Shown: positions 31,997 through 42,411 of the stretch, one piece after another | Layout of the letters: every line of letters starts with the position of its first letter | How positions within the stretch are numbered: the first letter of the stretch is position 1 | NCBI RefSeq assembly: GCF_963678635.1 | Contig: NW_026971689.1 | Location: 1-64,000 of the forward strand | Direction: 5' to 3' | DNA length: 64,000 bases | Origin: Symsagittifera roscoffensis | Taxonomy: Eukaryota; Xenacoelomorpha; Acoela; Convolutidae | Translations under genes and position numbers: made by a program | The notes under the pieces: generated by a model | The model's input: only the letters and a program-made list of their open reading frames with translations | Databases searched by the model: none | What the model was told of the DNA's origin: nothing

Positions 31997-32672
31997 TGTA
32001 ACATTCGCCCGGAAGATACATATCGACGGAAAATAAAGCTAGGTCCTAAGACGACTGGCCAACGTCTAAACAGAGCTTCACATGTTTTTCACCGTCTCTA
32101 CCAAAGCCAGTTCTTTTGGTGGTCTTTGTAACTTCGGGTCGACAAAAACGTTACTGTTCCCCGGCTTCGACCAGAACGCTCAAATTAGATTAATTACATG
32201 CAAAATCAGTGAGCTCATTGCTGGGTCTTAGTATCCTCAGACCACGAGGTCACTCCTAAAACAGGGCTACTACTATCTATTGAAATATCATTGTTTTTGC
32301 TCAGTAGATAAAAATCATCATCTCCATCGAAGATGGATCAACCCTTTCCCCCAACTCCTAGCTTCTCACCCTAGCAAAATGAATTCAGATGTTAATTAAA
32401 TTCAAATCAGGATATAATGGGGAAGCTAAAAGTTTATATAAAATGCTATGAGTTTCAGTCCCGAGACCCCTCCGGATTCTTGAATCCGGGGAATTAAGAC
32501 CTCTAATTTCCTTCCGAAAGGCTGTCTTCTACCCTTCACCGTAGTTCGCAACGGCCTTGCAACTATTTTAGCGACACAATAGTTGCAACCCGGAACGATC
32601 TCTGATATTTCTGCTCGTCTCTGGTTCCGATTCTAAGCTTTTCCGTTGTTATCGTCGCAACTACTAGAAGCT
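31997..32672 (-). repeat. G1 3' LTR, 5'-truncated
   Basis: Base-by-base match to 50230-50905 of the 5' LTR. The end TGTAACATTCGCCCGG is shared with all LTR copies. Similarity ceases near 32672, so the first ~230 bp of the LTR are gone. It retains the hairpin with arms TTGCAACTAT/ATAGTTGCAA (about 32557-32588) and a TATATAAA near 32436 on the reverse strand. Confidence 0.9.
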
Positions 32673-32745
32673 GTTGTGGAGACACAACGTCACGTTTCTC
32701 TCCAAATCTTCCTTCAACATCTCTTACTTCTCCTTTCCACTAGGT
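32673..32745 (-). promoter_or_regulatory. Purine-rich stretch, possible polypurine tract of G1
   Basis: Read on the - strand, the bases just before the LTR remnant include GTGGAAAGGAGAAGTAAGAG and GGAAGATTTGGAGAGAAACG. They follow the last stop of the coding region. This is where a polypurine tract for second-strand priming is expected, but the LTR start beside it is deleted, so the call is weak. Confidence 0.35.
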
Positions 32746-33655
32746 TCACTCGTCCTGGAAAATCTCTTTTTCAGCGGTGGTCACTGCATTCCTATGAGTC
32801 ACGAAAGCTCGCTTGAAAGCTCCTGATCCAATGTCCAGCTGATATTCATTGTACCCTCTGCCGTGCTTCGACATATGCTTCTTAGCATATTCGTACAACC
32901 ATGCAGTCATGCTAGCTCTGAACCATGGCATCAATCGTCTTCTTGCCCATATCTTCTTCACTTCCATCGGAATGTTTAGAATCTTGCACATTGTCTCAAA
33001 AGGATCTAAATCTTTTAGACAATCCAACTTCTGCAATTATTCTCGCGTTGGCGCCTCCTGTCTTTTGTTCTCTCTCACATGAGCATCCAGCCATCGTATC
33101 GCCATCATAGCTCCCACTTATCATTGTTATGGGCCGTGCTGAGTCAGGTAAACCCATGGAGAGCATCTCTCCAGAGTCCCAGATCAACAACAGATTACTA
33201 CGCTTGGGATACCACCAGGTCTGCAGCAAGCAGTGGCAGGGAAACTCGTCATGTGTCAACATGATGCTCCTCCAATTACGTTTTCCCGAAGCTTCCAATA
33301 AAGATTCCATTTCCATCATCACTCGGTGGACTTCATCATTCTCGTCTACTGTATTGTAATCTGTAGGGGTTGATCCTCTTTGCTTCTGTCTCTCAAAGTC
33401 ACTGAAGTTCCCACTCACGTATCCCATGAACTTCGTTTCCAGTATCGATTCCAACTCCTCCTTTGTTCTCTCTGGAACTGCTGAGAACATCTTGCATACC
33501 AAATCGTAAGTTTTTTCGGACATTCTCGTTAGTCTCACACACTTTGGCACTGAGAAGGCTTGATCCACAATCGTTCTCGTACTCTTTACATCCACAGCTA
33601 CGAAATGCACCGGGTATCTGCTCTTGCACATTGGAGCAAATGTCGATCCCACCAA
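32746..33655 (-). pseudogene. G1 unknown coding region, C-terminal segment
   Basis: Two overlapping frames (33655-32996 and 33036-32746) form one decayed protein stretch of ~300 residues. The first carries a Lys/Glu-rich helical part (VCKMFSAVPERTKEELESI) and a Trp-rich patch (CHCLLQTWWYPK). The second is helical and ends QDE. No family is recognised. It directly follows the 33598-34374 frame and precedes the LTR, so it is the C-terminus of the element's last protein. Confidence 0.55.
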
Positions 33656-34374
33656 ATATCGTGCTCCTGATGGTATACAATAAGTCTCACCGTGTCTGAT
33701 GTTATTTCCGCCTGGATCGCTTCCCTCCTTTTTCCTATGTGCTTCTGCTCAGTTTGCAAAACTCCTGGGAACACATCTACACTGATGGCTGTGACCATCT
33801 CATGTCTCTGTTCTAGATTCAATAGTGACTCCAAAGAACCAAACATGCTGTAGAATCCTAGTGCACACACTAGATTCACCTCGGTTCCTCCATGGCAATC
33901 TGCAATCAGTTCCGTCTCCGTCCTTGCTTTCATCACGACATTCCCAAACAATATCGTCAATTGCTTGTGTTGTCTCTCTAGGGTTTTCACACAATCCAGG
34001 CCTCCACAAACGTGACCTTCCAGTCCACAGACTTCCGCCAGACAGCTACCAAGTTTGACCCAATCTTCTGGTCCCCAGCCAGGCAACTCCACTTTGTCTT
34101 CCCCGTTGCTTCTAGAGGCTGTTATCATATCATTATATATGATGTTAAGGTCACGCAGGTTACAGTCTGCATTCAGCTCCTTCTGCGCATCTTGTGTCGC
34201 CTGTAATATCGAGTCAGCATTGGGATTAGGACACCATGATGGTCTCATCAGTCCCCACACTACCATCAAGCTCGTTCTCAGTAGTTCATCTGAGAATCCC
34301 AACCCAAACTCCACTCTTTTGTCGGATTTTGGTACGCAAGGTGCAGTCACCTCTTCTTCCAAGACCAGTCCCAA
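33598..34374 (-). pseudogene. G1 unknown coding region, 258-residue frame
   Basis: One open frame on the element's sense strand with many Cys and Glu residues (CNLRDLN, LAEVCGLEGHVCGGLDC). It has no membrane segment or known motif. The overlap with the next frame at 33655-33598 marks a frameshift rather than a gene border. It continues the long post-SGNH protein. Confidence 0.55.
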
Positions 34375-34505
34375 TTTGGTCTGCGGATTATTAGCGCACT
34401 TAATCGTTACAATTCAAGACGTCCACAATCTTAGCAACACTGCCTGCTTGTAATCAAAGAAGCAATCGCGTTTGTTTTCATTCAGGAAAGGGTTGTACGC
34501 TATCC

Positions 34506-35773
34506 CTATGATTCCGGACACGTAGCTATACGACTTCTTCTTGATCGATCCACAGTGCTCTTTGCATTTTGGCGGTGCCCCCATAGATTCTTTTTGAGTC
34601 TCAGCTCCTTGTTTGAAAATCTCCTGATTTCGTCTATCTTTCTCATGGGCTCTAACTCCTCAGGTTCTCTCATATTCACCCTCATCGGCTTGCTTTGATG
34701 CATATCCAGCAGTGCTAGCAAGAGTAAGGCCTTGCTCGTTCATCACGCTCCCTCAGTATCTTGACACAAATGTTCAATGCTGGTACTGAAATCTGCTCTG
34801 TCATGAATCGAATGAAACAGAATGCGTCTCTCCACTTCGCGCACGCTACTGCTACTCCCTCTTGGGTTATCAGATCCCTCGGGTTTGTCATAAGGAAAAC
34901 TTTTTCTTTTTTTGACCTTTTCCTTTCTTCAGAGTCATATTCGCCCGTAAGGTACTGCCATGAGATCGTGTATTCTCGGCGTAGTCCTCATTTCCTCTTC
35001 AAAGTACCTCAACACCACCGATTTCCATGGAAGGCTCACTAATTGCTTGATCGTTTCCGCCTGCATCTCAGACGACCTTAGAGTCCCGTACGCCTTCTGC
35101 TTGAGAGTGGTGCCTTGCAAAATTGTCTCCAGATAACCCTCCATGGCACTCTTGTCTTCCAGAGCCATCACATACCCTCTTGCCGAGTTTCGGTATTCCA
35201 ACATCTCCATGTATCCACCGGCGGGTTCATATATTGACACAGTATCCGACACTGTCAGTCGGTTATAGTCCACTGGTATTAGTTGTCCTGCGACACTCCC
35301 TTTCCGTGGTTCATGGGAGATGGTTTAAAGTATTTCATTGTGCTTTCTCCACTAAGGTTGCTACAGTCAGAGTGCGGTAACTCCTTTTGGATTTGTAACT
35401 TGTTGACTTTCTCCATGCCATGAGAATGGGTGGCTCAATCGCTACATCGATTAACAATCTTTCCGTACCAGGCAATTGATAATCAACTTGTCCAAAATCC
35501 ATGTAAAGGCTGACGGAGGTTCCAGTGTCGAAGTGCCTTCATCTGCTGGCTCAGTCGCCTCCAACGTATCCGCGTTGCTCTTAAAATCACCGAAGAAGTT
35601 GAAATGCAGGCTGGATACTCCTCCTGTCGATGCCCTGTCGTCTTCCCCACCAGCTTGATTTGCATCTTGTTGCATGGGTTCTTCCGTTTGACGGCTTCCT
35701 CCCTGCCCATCATCTCCTTCTGACGTATCCTTCTTCGAGCTTGAGGGTCATTGCTTTTCAGTGTCGGCCCCAT
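34506..35773 (-). pseudogene. G1 unknown coding region, fragmented middle
   Basis: Three or four short frames (35773-35483, 35675-35451, 35273-34935, 34721-34506) on the sense strand alternate, as expected for a coding region broken by indels. The 35273-34935 frame (112 residues) is the most protein-like, with SIYEPAGGYMEMLEYRNSARGY. The 35675 frame is Ser/Glu/Ala-rich and acidic, and may be a linker. No family recognised. Confidence 0.45.
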
Positions 35774-36431
35774 CCGGAAATTTCGATATGATCAGTGTGC
35801 CGGGCGATCCATCTTCCTCTTCTCCTTGGACCACTTTGATTTCCTCACAGCCAAAGGGTGCTAGGAAGGTTCTCGTCTGCAGCGTTCCTCCTACTGTCAA
35901 CTCAGGTTTCAAACTAGTCAGGATCAAGGAGGCCTCAGACAGTTCGGTCCTGCCTCTCATCTTCGGAGGCGCTAAGCCTAATCCCGCCCATTGCTTATCA
36001 AATCATCCAGGCTTGGGAGTCGCGGCGTTGCTTGTTCGCCTTCTCGTCGCTTGATCCGTGTAGGCAAGTCGTGTATACTGTAACACGCTAGCATTACTCC
36101 CCACAAAGTATGGATTCATCGTTCCCACGAATTTCCCTACTATCCTTTCATTGGCTTCAAATGCTCTCAACCTAGGAGCTTGTACCACGGAGACTGCTCC
36201 GAGCAACATCCTTCTTATCAGAGGGAATTCAGGGATTTCTTCCGGCAGCTTCTCGTAATCACCCCAGTATTTCGTCTCTTCTCTCACCTTGTGATATGCT
36301 GCAGTGAGACGAGGAACCCTGGTTATTTCACCATTAGTCCTATCATAGGGTCTTATATTCCAGAGCTTCGGAAACACCTCGATGTGCCCTCTCTCTACTT
36401 CTCCCATGCGATCACAGAAAGTGATCGTCAA
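35748..36431 (-). pseudogene. G1 unknown coding region, basic/mixed segment
   Basis: The frames 36431-36003 (142 residues) and 35960-35748 (70 residues) join across one frameshift near 36000. Features include RPYDRTNGEITRVPRLTAAY and APRLRAFEANERIVGKFVG, then a Glu-rich end (VVQGEEEDGSPG). It overlaps the frame at 36412-37317 through another frameshift. I recognise no domain. Confidence 0.5.
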
Positions 36432-37317
36432 AATTGATGACTGTCATTTCTGGCTCTAATATTTTCGCAAAAAAAAAAAAAAGATCTTCGCTCATGAGCT
36501 CCCGCAACACGTGCTGCTCACACCAGTTCAGCGCACTACCGTCCACTGCTGATATGAGGTTCAGGTGAGGCACCGACCTCATATACGCCTCCACCTTAAC
36601 ATCAGGGAACGCAAACGTGATTGCTGGTCCATAGATCCTTGTCACAAACTCCGTGGCTCCTCTGATCAACGCTAAGGGATCGTTCCTCATAGCCAAGCTC
36701 AGATCGGTTATTAGGGGCATGCCCCCAATATGTCGTCTCACATCTTCTTCTCTTTCGATAGTCTCATCTTCTGCCATTCCAAAGCGATTTTGTTGTAAGA
36801 GATACTGGATAAAGGTGTGTCTCAGGTCTCGTATCTTATTCCACGAGTCCGTGGCTTTCTTCATGTCTAATTTCCTCACCTTCTCTCTCATCTGCTCTGG
36901 ACAACGTGTCAGCTTCATTAGTCCTCCCAAGTTTCCGTGGGTAATCGCAATCAATGTTAGAAGCCCATCTAACCGCAGGTTCCTAACTCCTTTGGTGAAC
37001 AGTACCGCTGGTCCTTTCACGAAACTATCTGCTCCAAACGTCACGAACAAGGCTAGTAGTTCCACAATCGATACTTCCACTACTGCCTGGAGGAGTTCCT
37101 TTATCAAGTAATGAGAGACTTTCGGGTAGACTTTCGCCAAGAAGGACGTGGTCCATCCGGCGCCCAACCCTTCCAGCATGTTATCAGTCCGTTCAAAGCC
37201 TTCTTCACCCTTCACTTCCTGGGTCCAGAAGGTTTCCAGGGTATTCTGACACATTCTGTTCACAAACTCAGCTGTCTGTTCTTCAGCATTTTCCGCTAGG
37301 TTCACCTCCTTTAACAA
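36412..37317 (-). pseudogene. G1 unknown coding region, helical 301-residue frame
   Basis: The protein is strongly helical with hydrophobic helices (VEVSIVELLALFVTFGADSF) but no clear membrane topology. It contains a poly-Phe stretch created by a run of sixteen A (+ strand, about 36469-36484), which looks like homopolymer expansion in a dead gene. It sits 23 nt after the SGNH-like frame at 37341-38504 and is most likely the same polyprotein in another frame. Confidence 0.55.
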
Positions 37318-37340
37318 GTAGGCTTGGATCTTCTAGATCA

Positions 37341-38504
37341 TTACGGGGCCTTGCTCAAAAGCATCTGCATCCAATGCGCTACTCGAGGACTTAGATGTAG
37401 CCACTGGTTGGCCTCCGTTTTTGTCCTCAAAACCATCGCCTCCAAATGAGCTCTAGTCTCCTGGGAGTTTTTCCTTCTCGTTTTTTTACGAGTCACTTCC
37501 ATTGCTCGGAACCAAAAGTCGTTCGACATCGCTATGACCACTCGATGGTCGTCGTCTATCCCCGGTTTAAGTTTGAGCTGTCGACTGAAAGTGGACAGTT
37601 CCAACCCCAGCACCTCGTCCAACACTAACATTTGCAGCGCATGGACCTTGAATCCTCTCATCGCGCTCGATATATCTAACCACACCGCAGGTAGTTCAGC
37701 CCTGAGTGGTCTCAGGTTCTCCATATCTATCATGCGATTTGGGGCCGATATGATCACATCATATCTCCCTTCCGAAAACAAGGTCACGATCGCATACACG
37801 AATTTCAATCCATCCGGGAAACATGCATACCCCGGAGACAGCGCGAACACTGCTCTCGGTGTCACCTTGGTGAACGACCCCTCCTTCGTCGCATCCACCA
37901 CTTCACCCATTGACTCAAGGATATCCTTTATTGCTGACCGCACAGCGTTTTGTGCCGTTGTAGGAACTCTAAGTCTGCTCAGGAAACCTCTACTGTGTAA
38001 ATGGTTGTTGATGCCAGCAAACACGATCGTGATTGGGTTCATGTCCGTCTGTCTTTGTACCCCTATAGCCAGAGATACGGCTTGCAGTAGGTCCAGATCG
38101 ACCGCTGCCAACATTATGACATCCGGCCAAAACAGAGACTTGGAACTGTACACGAACTCGGAATTCGCTACTATCATAATCTTGGCCTTCCTTATTTCTG
38201 CTTTGTCGTACGCGGCAAAAATGGTCTCATCTTTCTTCATCGCTTTCAATCCGCCGTATCTTTGAACGTCACTATCTTGAATTACTTGTTTCGGGTAGGT
38301 TTTTTTCACGTAACTCGGGGGTGTCGCCACCTGCCTGAACATCTTCACATGTTGTCCAATCGGCGTCCTCGTTGTCAGAAATCTTCCCGGTCTCTCTTCT
38401 CGATTCCACTCATCATGATTTGACCTCACGTCCTGCAATGGTCTTGCGTTCACTGGTCCCATTGTGTTTTTAGAGGGCAGTCCCTCTAGGTCAGCAAATC
38501 TCAA
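37341..38504 (-). pseudogene. G1 387-residue frame, possible second SGNH-like fold
   Basis: This is the longest unbroken frame of the extra region. It alternates predicted strands and helices: AKIMIVANSEFVY, DVIMLAAVDLDLLQAVSLAI, NPITIVFAGINNHLHSRG, AVFALSPGYACFPDGLKF, YDVIISAPN. The strand-turn 'FAGINNH' recalls the block III Gly-x-Asn of SGNH hydrolases, and 'LSPGY' a following strand. No GDS serine or C-terminal DxxH is obvious, so any enzymatic role is speculative. It could be a catalytically dead duplicate of the upstream hydrolase, or unrelated. Confidence 0.5.
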
Positions 38505-38843
38505 GTCCGTTTAGGAGCTGACGTTTATGCCACCGGCTATCAACCAGTCTACGCCTGTTATCGAGTACAGTCTACTGGCGGATAGCTTCGCTCCATTCAG
38601 CATCCTCCTGGCATCTTCGATGAGATCCAGCTTCATTAGTTCGTCCTTCTACACATGCCGGGGAGATGGTATGGGCATTGACCACATCAACGAGCCTCTA
38701 TCCGGGCGTCTCTAATCTCGACTGGTACTTGTCGTCTCCGATCTCGTGTCTGATCTAGACGTGCTAGTTGTCTCTTCCATCGGGTTGTCAGGCCCTAGTC
38801 TTCTCCTAGGATGAATATTCCTCCTCACCGGCGCTTCTCCCAA

Positions 38844-40096
38844 TCAATCTTGAACGTTTGTTCTTTGACCTGGTTCGCTGGAGCTCTGCTGTCTATAGTT
38901 CGTGGCAGCCGGTACCGTCCCCAAGCGTGTTTCCAGGCTAGGAGGTATAAAGGTGGTAATCACAGTTGCGTTCGATGCTCCTTCCTCCATTAGCACTCCT
39001 GTGTCAAAGAGTTCTACTTCCAACTCATCCAACCGCTCTTGGAGAATCGGTTCAACCAAACCTGTCGTTCTATACTATCGAAGTGGATGCCGTCCGTGGT
39101 CAGCCTGGCCTGATCCAGAGCTCTCAACTCATGTTCGATGTCCATGAGGATCATTCTTCCGGCATTCCGACTTGCGAGATTCCTCAAGATATTAGTCCAC
39201 CTGACCACCCCTTCGTTGTGCCTTCTCCCTGTTGCTGTCAAGCTCCTTGTATTCATTGGTACAGTGCAAACGGTCAGTACCGCGCAGTTGAATTTCTGCC
39301 AGAGTAGTAAGCAAGCGCACCATCATTGATTCCCATAGTGCTTCCTCCTCATCTGAACCTCTCGAGATGTTATTCGTTCCAACCAGGATCATCACATTGG
39401 GGATCCTCCCTGGATTCATTAGTTCCACCATCCGATATAATTAGAGAGTACTTTGACTAAGCTGTCTCCCAGTATCAGATGTGATGTCCCCAGTGGCGGT
39501 TGCTGCAGGTTTACTGCCGTGTTACAGGTCACTCGATTGAAGCAACCTCTCGGATCTGTCTCCGGGACTCCCGTGAAGTTATATCTCAACTGATGATTCT
39601 TTTGTACGTCTATTACTCGAGACACTTTCTTCGCTGGCATCTTCCGTATTTTTCTCTCTGGGACCTTAGAGCTCCCCATTGGTGGCATTGTGTCGCCAAC
39701 TCCCTTTCTGGTCATCACGCTTCGGGAGAGCCGTACCCTTCCCGCATCGTCGATTGTTCCATAGGGTGCAGTTACCCCGGAACCTTGTGCATTCTTGTTG
39801 GCGTTTAGTCGCCCAGCTGTCTCTAGCAGCCTCTTCAGCGTTTGTTCTACGACTGGGTCACCCAAGGTGTCACTAGGGTCCGGGATTGTCACTCGACCTG
39901 TTGCTGTCGACAATCGTGTTTCCGTTGTCTGACTCATTTCTCGAGGCGTCAAGAGTTCCATCGGGTACTGCCCGCGAGGAACACTCCTTGCAGGTATCAC
40001 GTTCTCCACGGCCGTTGTCAACGCCTTCCTTTCTTTGTAATCCCGCCTCAAGCGCTCAATCTCTTCTCTCTGCTTTTTGCTGCAGTCCTCGAACAA
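38844..40096 (-). pseudogene. SGNH/GDSL hydrolase domain of G1, broken
   Basis: Three collinear fragments carry the signature blocks. LILGDSL (GDS at about 39471-39479) is block I with the nucleophilic Ser. VMILVGTNN (about 39374-39391) is block III. TTDGIHFD (about 39077-39100) is block V with the catalytic Asp and His. Block II is missing: the sequence jumps from LSNYI to RMVELMNP with a frame change, a small deletion. The N-terminal part (40096-39480) is a basic Pro/Thr-rich region with an initial coiled segment (QREEIERLRRDYKERK). A C-terminal extension (39059-38844) follows. The family hydrolyses esters or acyl groups; a substrate cannot be inferred. GDSL/SGNH domains are not part of the normal Pol set. 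Confidence 0.75.
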
Positions 40097-40165
40097 TCTC
40101 TTCCGTACTGAGCATGCTCTTAGTCATCTCAGCCAGCTCCCTTCTCTTCCTTTCCAGTTCTTCCT

Positions 40166-40480
40166 TCAGCCCATCCAGATCTTAACCTTTTGTTCTACTT
40201 TAGCCCTCTTTGGTGGCACAGCTACTCTCAGTGGTGAACCAGACGAGGCAGCCTCGCTGTTCATCTCCTGATGCATTATCGTCAGTCCAAGTTTGGGCTT
40301 GGAGGGCATAGGCATTTCACCTGGTTGGTAAGTCCTAGAACTTCCCAATCCAGCATCCTTCACCAAGTCACTCCCTGAGAGAGCCCTGTTTCTCCACCTC
40401 ATCACTAGTACTCCACTCTTCCCATATGCTGCCATCAATAGGACTTCCGTTGGGCGGTCCTCACGGTTGTCATGCTCCAA
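40166..40480 (-). pseudogene. G1 coding fragment upstream of the SGNH domain
   Basis: A 104-residue frame with a mixed N-terminus and a basic Pro/Lys-rich end (VPPKRAKVEQKVKIW). It is collinear with, and in a different frame from, the SGNH fragment that starts at 40096. It is probably the N-terminus of that protein. No domain is recognised. Confidence 0.4.
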
Positions 40481-41079
40481 GATGTTTATCAGGGCGGTCA
40501 GCTACATGACTACCTCTGGGTCCTCCAGAGCTAAGTCTCGATCCATTAGCCGACGAAAGATTGCATCTATCATCGGTCCTACATATGCCTCTGCCAGGTC
40601 CATCAATTCATCAAATTGAAATTGTCCATTCTGTTCTTCGGGTTCCATTTGATTTGATTCCAAGGTTTGACTCAAGTGAGCAATTAAACGATCAATCAGG
40701 ATCTAGAAAAGAGGTCACGAATATCACACTTGTCAGTTTCACCTTAACTTCTCGTTAAAACTCATTTAAAAACACTCAGATAAAATAATTTGATCCTAAA
40801 ATTAATTAAAACCAATCTGTCTCTAACATTTTTGATTTCGACCTAAGATTGGACAGTTCAAACTTTGGATCTATTCCTTTGATAAGATAGATAGTCATTA
40901 AGCTGCTCATGGTCACTAACCCCTTCTTACCCAAGATCTTAATGACATAACACATGACATAACATAACACACATATCACACACATCACAAAACTTAGTCT
41001 TTAGCCTAACACCCTCTCGCACGTCACTCAGCCTATACTTAAGTAATATTTCTCATGTAAATATACTTGTATATTAGTA
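40481..41079 (-). other. AT-rich gap between the macro-domain ORF and the SGNH protein
   Basis: About 600 bases. The half nearest the macro ORF (40700-41079) is clearly more AT-rich than the rest of G1 and has repeated 'aacataac/acacat' phrases near 40938-40990. No ORF is credible. It may be the intergenic or intronic region that carries the splice acceptor for the downstream gene. Confidence 0.4.
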
Positions 41080-41754
41080 TCAGAGAATATCACGTGAATA
41101 AGCGCGTACAATTACCGAGGATGCAGTCGTCCTGTTCTGATCGTACACTGGAAGCGAGAGCTCGTTCACGTCCATTTCCACGAGGAAGTCTCTCAACCTC
41201 GTCAAGGACAAGACTTGGTTCTTTGGGTCCACGTGCTGCTTCTCCGTCGCCCTCGTCACCAAGAAGCATAGGTATTTTCCCGGTATCTGTGACGCCGTCG
41301 GAGATAAGGCTGTTACGCCCCCTACTCCTGGTCCTTGCTTCCAAAGAAATTCCATGTTTTTATATTCTCTCTTAAAATCTGCCGCTGACGCTGTCCTAAA
41401 TTTCATGTCTGCTGTGATTACTATCGCACATGTTCTATTTGTGAGCATGAAATCACTGTCTGTTAGTATTATGCTACTTGAATATTCATTTGGTAAGTTA
41501 AAATATGACTCAACTACCCTCCCTATATCAGGTTTCTTAGGTTCTTCGCCTGTTTCTGCTTCTAAGTCTCCTGCCTCTCTTGTTTTTCTTAATTTTTGTA
41601 TTATCAAGTTTTCAATGTGGGTAAGTCCTACCCCCACTCCACGGACAAAAATATCCATCGACGTCCCCGTCGACTGCATACCGGGTATCAAATCGAGATT
41701 GGAAGCCGGAATGAATAGTCGCCCCTCCTGGCAGCCCAGGAAGGATCTTCTCAT
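41080..41754 (-). CDS. Macro (ADP-ribose-binding/hydrolase-like) domain protein of G1
   Basis: An intact 224-residue ORF starts at an ATG and ends at TGA. Residues ~85-220 follow the macro-domain plan of the small ADP-ribosyl-hydrolase type (OARD1/TARG1-like). There is an early strand (CAIVITADMKF), a helix (ASAADFKREYKN), a glycine-rich loop (GPGVGGV), the strand KYLCFLVTRATEK, a long helix (LTRLRDFLVEMD), and the strand ELSLPVYD. Residues 1-80 are an N-terminal segment of unknown fold with a Lys/Glu-rich helix. Macro domains remove or read ADP-ribose, and several animal RNA viruses use them against host ADP-ribosylation. In an LTR element this is unusual. It lies between integrase and the SGNH protein. 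Confidence in the fold is moderate because no profile search was possible. Confidence 0.6.
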   Translation of the reverse strand: MRRSFLGCQEGRLFIPASNLDLIPGMQSTGTSMDIFVRGVGVGLTHIENLIIQKLRKTREAGDLEAETGEEPKKPDIGRVVESYFNLPNEYSSSIILTDSDFMLTNRTCAIVITADMKFRTASAADFKREYKNMEFLWKQGPGVGGVTALSPTASQIPGKYLCFLVTRATEKQHVDPKNQVLSLTRLRDFLVEMDVNELSLPVYDQNRTTASSVIVRAYSRDIL

Positions 41755-41961
41755 TCTGTTTTCATGTATTTTGTACTTTCACGATCTACATCTTGAATCG
41801 TGATAGTGGTCTCCTTTGGGTCCGACGTCATTTCGTTCAGCCATTCTAAGACACGCAGATTCGTCAAGTCTTGTTCATATGACTGCTGTTGCTCGTCGTC
41901 GAATTCTACCTCGGGTTTCGACCGGTCGTAGACCTACTCATCGTCGTGATCATAGACTATG

Positions 41962-42411
41962 TCAATGTCCTGTGACACAGTTATTTCTTCTAGACCCACT
42001 AACTCTTCCACTATTTTTTTTCAGATCTATCCTATCCACTTCAAAGTCGTCACCGTAAGGGTTACATTTCTTTCTGGGTCTTGTCCCGGCGTTCTGTCCA
42101 GTCTGTATCGTAAGCGGAAGATCTGGTTCCAAATTCTTGGGAACCTCCATCTGTTCGGGATCCTGCCAATCTTCATCTGCGTAGGGTAAGATTTCATCGT
42201 CGGCTTCGATCACCTCGTTTGGATCCAGGTCCAGCGGTGTATTCGTTCCTTTCTCCACGACTTCGTTTCCATCGTTCTTCTCCCTCGTGCCCTTCTCGTT
42301 GACCTCACAAGCAAGATCCATCATTAGTCCATACCCTTCTTCCATGTCTGCAGGTATACAGCAGTCTTCTGTCGATGTATTGTGTGGCTTAATGTTCTCG
42401 TAGTGGGCGGC
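41962..42411 (-). pseudogene. Acidic C-terminal tail of the G1 integrase
   Basis: A 127-residue frame from 42345 is continuous with integrase once one stop (42412-42414) is ignored. It is highly acidic (EVIEADDEILPYADEDWQDPEQ) with a basic patch (RPRKKCNPYG). The TGA that separates it replaces a position where CGA would give Arg (CpG transition), so it looks like decay. The end is lost in an A-run frameshift near 42017. Confidence 0.55.

Noticed and set aside
36653-37111. Antisense ORFs opposite the G1 coding region (for example 36653-37111 and 37534-38265)
   Set aside because: They lie opposite longer sense frames that are collinear with the retrotransposon; Ser/Leu-rich composition is typical of shadows.
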